Assembly: GCF_013177695.1 (NCBI RefSeq) | Contig: NZ_WOEY01000153.1 | Span: 1-64,000, forward strand | Length of the DNA: 64,000 nt | Direction: 5' to 3' | From: Paraburkholderia solitsugae | Lineage (GTDB): Bacteria; Pseudomonadota; Gammaproteobacteria; Burkholderiales; Burkholderiaceae | Shown: piece by piece, positions 8,437-17,395 of the stretch | How the letters are laid out: every line of letters starts with the position of its first letter | How positions within the stretch are numbered: the first letter of the stretch is position 1 | The notes under the pieces: model-generated | The model's input: only the letters and a program-made list of their open reading frames with translations | The model's database searches: none | Told to the model about the DNA's origin: nothing | Program-made: the position numbers and the translations under genes

Positions 8437-9624
8437 TTAAATCATCTCGATAGCCATGGCAGTGGCTTCGCCGCCGCCGATGCAAAGGCTAGCAATGCCG
8501 CGGCTTCCGCCCGTTAGTCTGAGGGCCGCAAGTAAGGTGACCAGAATGCGTGCTCCGGAAGCGCCGATGGGGTGACCGATGGCGCAGGCGCCGCCGTGTA
8601 TGTTGACCTTGCCGTGATCGAGCGCCATGTCCCGCATGGCGGCCATGACGGCGACCGCAAATGCCTCGTTGATTTCCCACAAATCCACGCTGGACGTCGC
8701 CCATCCAATCCTGGACAGGAGTTTCTCCATCGCGCCCGCGGGAGCGGTGGTAAACAGTCTCGGCTCTTGAGCGTGACTGGCATGCCCGACGATAGTGGCC
8801 AGCGGCTTGATTCCAAGTCTGTCGGCACTTGAACGGCGCATCAGCACCAAAGCGGCAGCACCGTCGGAAATCGAACTGGAGTTGGCCGCTGTAACCGTAC
8901 CATCGGTCTTGAAAGCGGGTTTCAGGCTTTTGACCTTGTCCAGTTTGGCTCTGGACGGCTGCTCGTCGTGCTCCACCACGACTTCGCCTTTTCTGCTGGA
9001 GGTCATCACGGGGGCGACTTCCCATGCGAAAGCACCGGACCGAATAGCGGCCTGGGCGCGGGTGGTGGATTCGATTGCGTAGGCATCCTGATCCTCTCGC
9101 GAGAAACGGTAGGACTCGGCGCACTCTTCAGCGAATGTCCCCATAGCACGGCCCTTATCGAAATAGGCATCTTCCAGGCCGTCGAAGGACATATGGTCGA
9201 GGATCTGTCCGTGACCAAGGCGGAAACCCCCTCGTGCCTTCGGGATGAAGTAGGGAGCGTTAGTCATGGACTCCATGCCGCCCGCGACGATAACTTCGTT
9301 GCTGTTGGCCATCAGTAAATCATGGGCCAGCATGGTAGCTTTCATGCCGGAACCGCACACCTTGTTGACCGTGGTGCAGCCTACCGACAGCGGCAACCCG
9401 GCGGTGATTGCCGCCTGGCGCGCCGGGGCCTGGCCTAGGCCAGCGGGCAGCACACAACCCAGAATGAGCTCCTGCACCGTGTCGACGCTAATGCCGGCGC
9501 GCTGGATAGCGGCCTTTACGGCGACGGCGCCGAGCTGCGGCGCCGTGCAGCTGGAAAGCTCTCCCTGGAAGCTGCCAATAGGAGTACGTGCGACAGAGGC
9601 GATAACAACAGGATCTTTAGACAT
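8437..9624 (-). CDS. Acetyl-CoA acetyltransferase (thiolase)
   Basis: The full-length 395-residue thiolase condenses two acetyl-CoA or cleaves 3-ketoacyl-CoA. The acyl-accepting Cys90 sits in VNKVCGSGMKA, the NEAFA loop is present (WEINEAFAVAVMA), the catalytic His is in GHPIGASGARI, and the second Cys is in SLCIGGGEA. Biosynthetic-type thiolases share this layout. It is the last of three minus-strand genes, 29 bp behind the dehydrogenase, and probably completes a beta-oxidation-like route with the acyl-CoA synthetase across the divergent promoter. Confidence 0.92.
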   Translation of the reverse strand: MSKDPVVIASVARTPIGSFQGELSSCTAPQLGAVAVKAAIQRAGISVDTVQELILGCVLPAGLGQAPARQAAITAGLPLSVGCTTVNKVCGSGMKATMLAHDLLMANSNEVIVAGGMESMTNAPYFIPKARGGFRLGHGQILDHMSFDGLEDAYFDKGRAMGTFAEECAESYRFSREDQDAYAIESTTRAQAAIRSGAFAWEVAPVMTSSRKGEVVVEHDEQPSRAKLDKVKSLKPAFKTDGTVTAANSSSISDGAAALVLMRRSSADRLGIKPLATIVGHASHAQEPRLFTTAPAGAMEKLLSRIGWATSSVDLWEINEAFAVAVMAAMRDMALDHGKVNIHGGACAIGHPIGASGARILVTLLAALRLTGGSRGIASLCIGGGEATAMAIEMI

Positions 9625-9653
9625 GGCTTATTCGCTGAAAATAGGGATGCGGT

Positions 9654-10418
9654 TTATTTGGCGGCCATACGGATGGCGCCGTCGAGGCGGATGACCTCGC
9701 CGTTCAGGTATTCGTTCAAAAGGATGTGCTCTACCAGAGCGGCGTACTCCGCTGGCTTGCCCATTCGGGCTGGAAACGGCACCGTTTTGCCCAGCGCCGC
9801 CTGTACTTCAGCGGGCATGCCGAGCAGCATTGGGGTTTCCATGATGCCTGGCGCAACGGTCATGACCCGGATGCCGTAGCGGGAGAGTTCCCGCGCGAGT
9901 GGCAACGTCATCGCGACAACCCCGCCCTTGGAAGCGGCGTAGGCTGCCTGCCCCACCTGCCCCTCAAACGCGGCCACCGACGCTGTGCAGATGATGACGC
10001 CGCGCTCGCCGGAGGTTTCTTGCGGGCAGGCACTCATCATCTCCGCCGCAATGCGGATCATGTTGAAACTGCCCACCAAGTTGATATTGATCGTTCGAGC
10101 GAACGACTCCAGCTTGTGGATTCCTTCACGGCCGATGATCTTTTCGGCGGGCGCAACGCCTGCACAATTGACAAGTCCCCGGAGGCGTCCCATTTCCATG
10201 GCTGCTGCAAAAGCTGCCTTGGCGCTGTGTTCGCTGGCGACGTCGGTGGCAACGAACCGGGCATTGGGCCCTAGCTGGGCGGCAATGGCCTCACCCGTGT
10301 CGGGGTTGACGTCCGCCAGGATGACCTTGCCGCCTCGCTCGACGATCATGTTCGCTGTGGCCGCTCCCAAGCCAGAACCGGCCCCAGTCACCACAAATAC
10401 GTTGTCTCTGATCTGCAT
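9654..10418 (-). CDS. SDR-family 3-hydroxyacyl-CoA dehydrogenase-like
   Basis: The 254-residue short-chain dehydrogenase has the nucleotide motif TGAGSGLG near residues 11-18, an Asp at the end of strand 2 (LADVN) indicating NAD(H) preference, NCAG in strand 4, and the catalytic Tyr-Lys in YAASKGG. The overall pattern, including PGIMETPML and the C-terminal LNGEVIRLDGAIRM, is that of type-2 hydroxyacyl-CoA dehydrogenase (HSD10-like). The start at 10418 has AGGAAA upstream; the open frame extends a further 59 codons without support. It lies between nitroreductase and thiolase in one orientation. Confidence 0.88.
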   Translation of the reverse strand: MQIRDNVFVVTGAGSGLGAATANMIVERGGKVILADVNPDTGEAIAAQLGPNARFVATDVASEHSAKAAFAAAMEMGRLRGLVNCAGVAPAEKIIGREGIHKLESFARTININLVGSFNMIRIAAEMMSACPQETSGERGVIICTASVAAFEGQVGQAAYAASKGGVVAMTLPLARELSRYGIRVMTVAPGIMETPMLLGMPAEVQAALGKTVPFPARMGKPAEYAALVEHILLNEYLNGEVIRLDGAIRMAAK

Positions 10419-10506
10419 GTCCGTTTTCCTTTCATGTGAAGCTCCGCTGAAGCATTCGGTACGCGGACCGCTGACTAGCGTCTGGACGCGCATCCGATGC
10501 GCGCCG

Positions 10507-11232
10507 CTAATCCGAATAAAACGTTGTGAACGAGCCAACCTCCGCTCTCTCCGTGACGAAGGTGTTCTCGATGCATGAGGTATCCGCAAATCCAAGACTC
10601 ATGCCGACGACGAACATCTCACTTGCCTCCAATCGAAGTTGATCGGCAATGACCTTGTGGTACTTCATAAATGCCGCTTGAGGGCATGTACTCAAGCCAT
10701 GAGCGCGGGCGGCGATCATGATGTTTTGCAGGAACATGCCGTAGTCGAGCAGGCTACCCGGCTGCATGACGCGGTTGATTGTGAAAAACAAGCCGACGGG
10801 TGCGTCAAAGAATTGATAGTTGCGGCTGTGTTGGGCCTGCATTCGCGCCTTGTCGCCCTTTTCGATTCCAAGCAACCCATATAGCGTCCAACCCACCGCG
10901 CGTTTTCTTTCAAGGTATGGCGATATCCACTCGCGCGGGTAATAGTCCCACTCGTCCGTGCATGTCTCGTCTAATGCCGAATCGTCATTAACCCGCTGGA
11001 TCGCGGCACAGATGCGGTCTTTGGCGCGTCCTGTGACGACATGTACGCGCCAGGGCTGAATGTTGACGCCCGTGGCGGCGAACCGCGCTATGTCCAATAT
11101 CGATTCCACCGTCGCTCGCGGAACCTGCGTGGGCAGAAACGCCCTGACGCTGCGACGCGACAGGATGGCCCATTCGATGGCCTTGCGCAGCGCATCGGCA
11201 TCCATCGCCGGTGGTGTGTCACTTCTCTTCAT
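10507..11232 (-). CDS. Nitroreductase-family FMN oxidoreductase
   Basis: The 241-residue protein has the FMN-binding RRSVRAFLPTQVP motif near residue 27, ATGVNIQPWRVHVVTG, and a C-terminal VVGMSLGFAD segment, all typical of NfsA/BluB-type nitroreductases. It reduces nitro or quinone-like substrates with NAD(P)H; the real substrate is unknown. It is the first gene of the minus-strand trio with SDR and thiolase, so an acyl-CoA-linked or enoyl-reducing role is possible (inference). Two dyads lie 100-175 bp upstream. Confidence 0.85.
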   Translation of the reverse strand: MKRSDTPPAMDADALRKAIEWAILSRRSVRAFLPTQVPRATVESILDIARFAATGVNIQPWRVHVVTGRAKDRICAAIQRVNDDSALDETCTDEWDYYPREWISPYLERKRAVGWTLYGLLGIEKGDKARMQAQHSRNYQFFDAPVGLFFTINRVMQPGSLLDYGMFLQNIMIAARAHGLSTCPQAAFMKYHKVIADQLRLEASEMFVVGMSLGFADTSCIENTFVTERAEVGSFTTFYSD

Positions 11233-11332
11233 CTGTCACCCCATCTGTCTTCAAGGTCGGCAAACCCGAGCAACTCCGTTGCACAGCAGCATTGCCTTGT
11301 GAGCAAGATTAGCGGGGCAGAAAAGGGCGTGT

Positions 11333-11348
11333 TGTCTCGAACATGACA
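11333..11348. promoter_or_regulatory. Operator-like dyad 1 (TGTC-N8-GACA)
   Basis: The sequence TGTCTCGAACATGACA, flanked by T and A to give TTGTC-N8-GACAA, lies about 100 bp upstream of the nitroreductase start. It matches the second site at 11391 on the opposite strand at 14 of 16 positions. The TGTCx-N6-xGACA geometry resembles Crp/Fnr-type sites, and such a regulator is encoded at 13329-14021. Confidence 0.5.
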
Positions 11349-11390
11349 ATCGACCTCGGATAGCCAATCGTCCCCTCTGAACCGAAGGAG

Positions 11391-11406
11391 TGTCTTGTTC
11401 GGGACA
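11391..11406. promoter_or_regulatory. Operator-like dyad 2 (TGTC-N8-GACA, inverted copy)
   Basis: TGTCTTGTTCGGGACA reads TGTCCCGAACAAGACA on the minus strand, matching dyad 1 except at two positions. It is centred 58 bp from dyad 1 and about 125 bp upstream of the acyl-CoA synthetase. Having both copies in one divergent promoter region suggests shared control. Confidence 0.5.
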
Positions 11407-11531
11407 GTTCCGAGCCCGCGCGACGTTTAGATTTGATGGGGTACCGCAGGGGTTGAGCGATCCGATTCAGAGGCTGCACCCAGGCACCGCTTATATCCGG
11501 ACACTTTTCACATCAGACGAGGAGACACAAC

Positions 11532-13187
11532 ATGCCCACCCCAATCTACGAGCACGGACTCGATCGAAATGAAGCCAACCATGTGCCGCTGACACCACTG
11601 CACTCACTGGATCGATGCGCCGACTTGTTTCCTGAGCGGATCGCTATCGTGCATGGTGCGATGCGCCAGACCTGGGCGGCGACGCGCAGCCGCTGCCGCC
11701 GACTGGCCAGCGCGCTCGTCCGGCGAGGTGTCAAGCGCGGCGACACCGTATCGATCATTGCGCCTAATACGCCCGCGTTGGTGGAGGCACATTTCGGGGT
11801 GCCGCTAAGCGGAGCTGTGCTCAACACGATCAATTGCAGGCTGGATGCCGACGGTATTCGGTTCATCCTGCTTCACGGGGAATGCAAGGTTCTTTTTGTG
11901 GATCGTGAATTCGCCGCCCTTGCTGCGGACGCACTCGAGCACGTTCCGGATAGGCCACTCGTGATCGACATTGCCGATCTCGAAGCGCCACCGGGGTCAT
12001 CAATAGGTGAGCTCGACTATGAGCAATTGCTCGGAGAAGGTGATCCAGATTTCGAAGGCGTATGGCCCGCGGACGAATGGGATGCGATCGCATTGAACTA
12101 TACGTCCGGGACGACTTCCGACCCGAAAGGGGTCGTGGTCAGTCACCGTGGGGTTCATCTTATGAGCATGCTCCAGCTGATTGACTGGGGCATACCGCGC
12201 GGGCCGGTGTATCTCTGGACCCTCCCAATGTTCCACGCCAACGGATGGTGCTTCGCCTGGGCAGTCACGGCAGCTGGAGGCACCCATGTCTGTCTGCGCA
12301 AAGTCAACGCCGCTGGAATATTTAGAGCCATCCACGAGTACGGCGTCGATCATTTTTGTGCGGCCCCCATCGTCCTGGCCGCATTGGCCGACGCGCCCGC
12401 CAGTGAGCGTAGCCCGTTGCCTCGCGCCGTTCGCGTGCGCACGGCGGGCTCACCGCCCCCGGCAACCGTGTTGAAATCGGTAAGCGAGCTGGGATTCGAA
12501 GTTGAGCACGTATACGGCATCACCGAAGCCTCCGGCACGCCAATCAGTTGCTTCATCCAGACAAACTGGCGCGCACTGGCCAACGAGGAGCAGGCGCGCC
12601 TGAAGGCGCGGCAAGGTCATCGGGCCTCCGGACTCGAAGCCATGCGAGTAGCAAATCCCACTACGCTTGAGCCAGTTCCTGCTGACGGAAAGACCGAGGG
12701 AGAGATACTGCTGCGCGGCAATGTCATGATGAAAGGTTATCTGAAGAACGACGAGGCTACCCGAGACGCCTTCGAGGGTGGCTGGTTCCACACTGGCGAT
12801 ATTGCCGTGGCGCACCCGGACGGATACATTCAGATCACGGATCGTTCCAAAGACGTCATCATTTCGGGTGGCGAAAATATTTCGTCGGTAGAGGTAGAGG
12901 AAGTCTTGCACCAACACCCGGCAGTCCTCATCGCGGCAGTCGTGGCGCAGCCCGATGCCAGATGGGGCGAAGTGCCTTGCGCCTTTGTCGAATTGAAACA
13001 GGGTATCGATGCACCGTCCGAACGGGAGCTGATTACGTTCTGTCGAGAGCGGCTCGCTCACTACAAGTGTCCTGTGAGGATCGTGTACGGCATCCTGCCA
13101 AAGACAGGCACAGGAAAAATTCAGAAATTTCGACTTCGAGCGCAGGCTGGCAGCCGGGATGCCATTACGAAGCCATCTCACGCATAG
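11532..13187 (+). CDS. Acyl-CoA synthetase (AMP-forming)
   Basis: The 551-residue adenylating enzyme makes acyl-CoA from a carboxylic acid, ATP and CoA. The phosphate-binding loop YTSGTTSDPKGVV lies near residue 190, VYGITEASG near 330, and WFHTGDIAVAHPDGYI with DRSKDVIISGGENIS near 420-450. The catalytic Lys is in PKTGTGKIQKF near the end. The layout resembles the AAE/medium-chain or aromatic acid ligases with LPMFHANGW. A strong AGGAG precedes the ATG. It faces away from the nitroreductase-SDR-thiolase genes, giving an activation plus oxidation set for an unidentified acid. Confidence 0.9.
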   Translation: MPTPIYEHGLDRNEANHVPLTPLHSLDRCADLFPERIAIVHGAMRQTWAATRSRCRRLASALVRRGVKRGDTVSIIAPNTPALVEAHFGVPLSGAVLNTINCRLDADGIRFILLHGECKVLFVDREFAALAADALEHVPDRPLVIDIADLEAPPGSSIGELDYEQLLGEGDPDFEGVWPADEWDAIALNYTSGTTSDPKGVVVSHRGVHLMSMLQLIDWGIPRGPVYLWTLPMFHANGWCFAWAVTAAGGTHVCLRKVNAAGIFRAIHEYGVDHFCAAPIVLAALADAPASERSPLPRAVRVRTAGSPPPATVLKSVSELGFEVEHVYGITEASGTPISCFIQTNWRALANEEQARLKARQGHRASGLEAMRVANPTTLEPVPADGKTEGEILLRGNVMMKGYLKNDEATRDAFEGGWFHTGDIAVAHPDGYIQITDRSKDVIISGGENISSVEVEEVLHQHPAVLIAAVVAQPDARWGEVPCAFVELKQGIDAPSERELITFCRERLAHYKCPVRIVYGILPKTGTGKIQKFRLRAQAGSRDAITKPSHA

Positions 13188-13328
13188 CCGCGTATGCGGC
13201 CTACGCGCCAGTCCTTCGGAATGCGGGGCAGAAAACCACAGTGTTGCTTACGTGAGTAATACGCTAAGCCACTTGTCACGGGTACAACGACGCTTTCTAT
13301 TGCAACGCGGTTTGCATCCACGGCGCTA

Positions 13329-14021
13329 TCAATCTTCGGCGTGGGCAAAATCTCGAAGCCCTGCCAGATCAAGAATTCGGACTGAGCCATATTCGATTGT
13401 TAAAAGCCCCGCATCAGCGAGCTCGTGAAGCGCCCGGTTGGTGTTCTGCCTGGAAAGGCCGGACAAACGTCCAATTTCTTCTTGCGAAAGACCCAGCGTC
13501 AGATCAGTGACGCCAAAGAGTTGCGGATTGAACAGTTCAGCGAGACAGAAAGCGACTCTTGCAGACGCTTTCTGCAAACGGCGATTTCCGACCAGACCGA
13601 CGTAATATCCACACCGTGCATTGAGTTGATCGATGACAAATCGACTGAACGAATGGCTATTGTCAAGCAGCCACTCAAATGTGCTGTGCGGAATAAACCC
13701 GATTTCGCTATCGCGCAGCGCTACCACCGAGTATGGGCGAGGCTCGTCTTTTAATAGGGCTCCCTCGCCGAACCAGGAACCCGCCGGCACGCCGGCGAAG
13801 GTCGTGGCCCGCCCACCTTTCGAGACCGTATCGACTTTGACTAAGCCTTCGATCACGCCTATCCAATGATCCGCAGGCGCTCCCCGATGACAGATCAGGG
13901 CGCCGGCAGAATACGACCGTTGAAAGGTATCTTTCTGGACGCGAGCGAGTTGCTCCTGTGTCAATTTCGCCGACCAGGCGGAGCGTGATATGAAACACTG
14001 CAACTCAACTGACAGGGACAT
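13329..14021 (-). CDS. Crp/Fnr-family transcriptional regulator
   Basis: An N-terminal cyclic-nucleotide-binding-type jelly roll spans about residues 20-140 (ICHRGAPADHWIGVIEGLVKV, SWFGEGALLKDEPRPYSV). A C-terminal winged HTH follows, with SQEEIGRLSGLSRQNTNRAL as the recognition region. The Cys pattern of oxygen-sensing FNR is absent, so it probably senses a small ligand. The ATG at 14021 is used; a TTG at 14027 is an alternative. Placed tail to tail with the acyl-CoA synthetase, it is the best candidate for binding the TGTC-N8-GACA dyads at 11333 and 11391. Confidence 0.88.
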   Translation of the reverse strand: MSLSVELQCFISRSAWSAKLTQEQLARVQKDTFQRSYSAGALICHRGAPADHWIGVIEGLVKVDTVSKGGRATTFAGVPAGSWFGEGALLKDEPRPYSVVALRDSEIGFIPHSTFEWLLDNSHSFSRFVIDQLNARCGYYVGLVGNRRLQKASARVAFCLAELFNPQLFGVTDLTLGLSQEEIGRLSGLSRQNTNRALHELADAGLLTIEYGSVRILDLAGLRDFAHAED

Positions 14022-14237
14022 AGCCAAGTTAGGTTCGAAGGGTCTAGATGCCCTAGTTTAACCATTTGGCGGCCGGACAAGATTGAAGCCAATAGACGTG
14101 ACATTGTCGAATGCCTCAGATCAGGTCACCCCGGAGATAGCCGGCGTGAGCGCCTGCGCAAACGCGCGATGCATGATTGCTAAACCGGTCGACTTTGCTT
14201 GAGAACTTCATGCATAGTCGTCATCTACGAACGGCGC

Positions 14238-15661
14238 TCAACTCAAAGCGTTCCGCCAGTTGCCATGAAAACCCGCAGGAACGCGATGGGACAAATGCGC
14301 CAATGCAATCGGGCCCGCCGCGATATCGGCTGCATCAAATACCGCAAGATCGCTGCGGTTCTCGCTGCCGCGCCAGACCACGCTGAGTAGCCAGCCGTCG
14401 CCTTCCGGCGCATCGGCATGGCGCTCGACAAAGATCGGCTCACTACAGTAATCACCAATGCCCGGGAGCCATTCGGCGGTACGGCCGGTGGTCAGGTCGA
14501 TGTGAGCCAGCCCTCCGCGCGCGTCGTGACCCTTGACGCCCTCGGTCACCGGCGCGGAATTGAAGTAGCCGTGCCTGTATCGCGACATGGCAAACCGCTC
14601 GTCGAGCCGTGGAAATTCGCCTGAGCGGGAGTCCATCAGTTGCTCCGAGAAGCGCGTTGTATTGCCGGTCAGGTCGAAGGTCCACCGCACGAGTCGCGCG
14701 TGCGGTGGCTCGTTGCCCACCGGTGTGCCGTCAGGCCGCGGAAACAAGGGCGGAACATCGTATTTCATCACGTCGCAGACGATATGCTCGCCGTCATCGA
14801 ATGCGTTCATCGCGTGAAAAACATAACAGGGATCGCCGACGAACCAGCGCACGTCGGCGGCCGTCCCGTTTCGCGGCAAGATGCCGATATGCGTTCCTTT
14901 GTCCGGCTCCCAGGCGTAAGGCGGAAGACCGCTCTGTACCCGCTCCATTGAACCGGTGAGCGGGAAGATCGGAAAAATAATATGCGTGCGGGTAACGACG
15001 AAGTCGTGGACCATGCTTGGGAACGGCGCCGCGAGATGCAGACTACGCTGCAACCGCCCCTCGCGATCGGCCACGTGAAGCATCAAATCGCGCGTAAAGG
15101 GGCCGTGCGCTGCGTAAGCGAAAAAGACCAACTCGCCGGTAAGGGGATCGCATTTGAGATGCGCCGTCATCTTGCCCGGTAGCTTCCCCTCGAAATGATG
15201 GTATCCGCGGGGCTCCAGCGAGAACGGATCCACTTCAAACGGCGCGTGCGCTTCCTCGAGTGCCAGCAAGCGGTTGCCGTGCCAGATGACATTGGTATTG
15301 GCCAGTGTGGAGTTCAACTCGAGCAAGGCCGGGTCTGTCAGGTGCCGATGGGTCAGCGATCCGGACATGCCTTCGCCATTGGCGTTCTCCATGATCCATT
15401 TGGGTGTGCGGACCCCCAGCGGTTACGGTAAGAGACGCGCCCCTCGTCGAAATGAAACGCGTGCAGCATGCCATCTCCCGAGAACCAATGGTACGGGCCG
15501 CGCGGCGCGAACTGCGGATTCGGACCGTTACGGTATAGGGTGCCGCGCAATGCCTTGGGCACCTCGCCGGTTATCGGCAGATTGGGCGCGTCGCACTCCA
15601 TGTGAATTGGCGCGTAGTAGCCGGTGAGAAAAGGTTCGTCGATGGGAAAAGGCAAAGCCAC
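14238..15661 (-). pseudogene. Carotenoid-cleavage oxygenase, frameshifted
   Basis: Two minus-strand frames together make one RPE65-family oxygenase of about 475 residues. The first (GTG at 15661, AGGAG upstream) carries LRGTLYRNGPNPQF and WFSGDGMLHAFHF. The second, ending at 14238, carries the iron ligands His in KMTAHLK, MVHDFVV, VFHAMNA and the last His in PAGFHGNW. The frames part at a run of five G (minus strand) at 15413-15417; removing two G or adding one would rejoin SYRNRW to VRTPKW. Such enzymes cleave carotenoids or stilbenoids with Fe(II) and O2. It may be a true pseudogene or a sequence error. Confidence 0.8.
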
Positions 15662-15792
15662 GGGAATCTCCTGGTTTCTTTCGGTCCGCCGGCACTGTGC
15701 AGTTGTCGCGACCGCGCGTGGGGCGCTACTGACGACCGCTCGATCGGGCGCCTTGCGGATCGCGTTGATCCCGCAGGGCCATCACGCCCGCC

Positions 15793-16377
15793 TCAACGGT
15801 CGTTTTGTTCCAGTTCGTTGTGCAGTCTGTGCATTTCGCGCATGACCTGCGCCGGAAAATCGGGGGCATCCCAGGCGCGATAATTTCCGACCGCGTACGC
15901 GAGTGCGTTCTGGTGGTACAGATAGGCGTTCAAGCGCCCATGCACGTAGTTATTCTCTGTGCGAACCACTTTGCCGGGCGTGCCCATCACGACGGAATTC
16001 GCCGGAATGATGGTCCCCTCTTTCAGGAATGTATGGCCGGCAATAATGCAGTTTTCGCCGATGACGCAGCCGTCCATGATGGTCGAATTGATGCCTATCA
16101 GGCAATTGTCCCCAATCGAACAGCCATGGATCGTGCAGTGATGAGTGATCGAACAGTGGCTGCCGATGAGAGTGGGTGTGCGCTCTCCAACGTGCAGCAT
16201 CACGAAGTCGTGAATGTTGCTATAAGCGCCAATCACGATTTCCTTGTGCTCTGCGCGCGCAACAACGTTGACCCAGATGGAAGCATGTTCGTGGACGGTC
16301 ACCTTGCCATACAGATGCACGGTTTCATGGGCATAGGCGGTTTCATGCAACTTCACGTCTGGTCCGAATACAGCCAT
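15793..16377 (-). CDS. Gamma-carbonic-anhydrase-like hexapeptide protein (PaaY-like)
   Basis: The 194-residue left-handed beta-helix protein is built of hexapeptide repeats (IGAYSNIHDFVMLHV, IGSHCSITHHCTIHG, IGDNCLIGINSTIMDG). The three metal-ligand His positions are plausible in HDFVMLHV and THHCTIHG. Members are gamma-carbonic anhydrases or the phenylacetate-pathway thioesterase PaaY. The start at 16377 is chosen because GAGGAG lies eight bases upstream; the open frame extends 41 codons further. It sits 131 bp upstream of the carotenoid oxygenase in the same direction and diverges from the TetR gene. Confidence 0.82.
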   Translation of the reverse strand: MAVFGPDVKLHETAYAHETVHLYGKVTVHEHASIWVNVVARAEHKEIVIGAYSNIHDFVMLHVGERTPTLIGSHCSITHHCTIHGCSIGDNCLIGINSTIMDGCVIGENCIIAGHTFLKEGTIIPANSVVMGTPGKVVRTENNYVHGRLNAYLYHQNALAYAVGNYRAWDAPDFPAQVMREMHRLHNELEQNDR

Positions 16378-16513
16378 ACCCGTCTCCTCGAGCGTTAACG
16401 ATTTGCATAGGCGCCTGAGACCTATCCGCGTGGGCCATGCACCGAACAGTTGCAGATGAAGATGATGTTTCCAGTGGAAAGATTTTGACTTGGTCGCCAA
16501 ACACGGTCAACAT

Positions 16514-16532
16514 ATTTTTCCATTGTAAAAAT
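16514..16532. promoter_or_regulatory. AT-rich dyad in front of the TetR gene
   Basis: ATTTTT-N7-AAAAAT stands out from the GC-rich surroundings in the divergent region between the hexapeptide protein and the TetR regulator. It could be a TetR operator or an AT-rich promoter element. Symmetry and position are the only support. Confidence 0.3.
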
Positions 16533-16555
16533 CAATCGTGCCGTTGACTCCAATC

Positions 16556-17293
16556 ATGCAGAAGAAGGCCCCCGCACACGAAGCGACGCCGTCCCGAACG
16601 AACCACGCTGCGAAACAGCCGAAGCCCGCCCGGCCCTACCATCATGGTTCGCTGCCCGACGCGCTATTGCAGGCAGCCGAAGCGGTGTTGCGGCGCGACG
16701 GGCTGCGCGGCCTCACGCTGCGGGCGATTGCCCGCGAAGCGGGCGTGTCGCACACGGCTCCCCAGCATCATTTTGGCGACACGGCAGGTGTGCTCAGCGA
16801 ACTCGCAGCGATCGGCCACCGGCGTCTCGCTGCCGCGATGGCCGATCACGCGCACGACATGCCGCAAGGGAAAGTGCGCCGCAAGGCGACCGCGCGCGGC
16901 TATATCGACTTCGCGCTGAACAATCCGGATCTCTTCCGCCTGATGTCGCGCAATGAGTTGCTGGATCCCGAGCGGCCGTCTTTGGTGGAGGCGCGACGGA
17001 TGTCGGCGCGCGGACTGGCCGGTGTTTTCGATCCGCCATTGAACGAACCGTCCGCCGCGCACGATGCGTTTGCCGAACTCAGTGCCGCGCAGGCGGTGGC
17101 GATGACCGCCGTGTGGGCATACGTCCACGGGCTCGCTTCGTTGCTCATCGACAACCGCCTCACGCGTCTCGCGGATGCGACCGATGCCTTTCGTGATCCG
17201 CTTGAACTCGTCGAGGCCGCCATTGAGCAGATGGAGATCGTGGCGGACAACACCTTGTCAGCACCGACGACCGCTCGAAAACGTCATCGATAG
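16556..17293 (+). CDS. TetR-family transcriptional regulator
   Basis: After a basic, Pro-rich N-terminal extension (about 30 residues), the TetR HTH appears: YHHGSLPDALLQAAEAVLRR, then LTLRAIAREAGVSHTAPQHHF. The C-terminal part resembles the WHG/TetR_C_13 ligand domain (NPDLFRLMSRNELLDP, AVWAYVHGLASLLID). GTG at 16538 is an alternative start; neither has a strong Shine-Dalgarno sequence. It is divergent from the hexapeptide protein and carotenoid oxygenase, which it may repress. Confidence 0.85.
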   Translation: MQKKAPAHEATPSRTNHAAKQPKPARPYHHGSLPDALLQAAEAVLRRDGLRGLTLRAIAREAGVSHTAPQHHFGDTAGVLSELAAIGHRRLAAAMADHAHDMPQGKVRRKATARGYIDFALNNPDLFRLMSRNELLDPERPSLVEARRMSARGLAGVFDPPLNEPSAAHDAFAELSAAQAVAMTAVWAYVHGLASLLIDNRLTRLADATDAFRDPLELVEAAIEQMEIVADNTLSAPTTARKRHR

Positions 17294-17395
17294 CGGCAAG
17301 TGCGTGTAAATTTGGATGCGGTGGCTTCCGACCCGCCACTGCGTCGTCGAATCGGTCGTCATTGGAGTCGGTCCTAAAGTGTTACAGGAGCCGGT

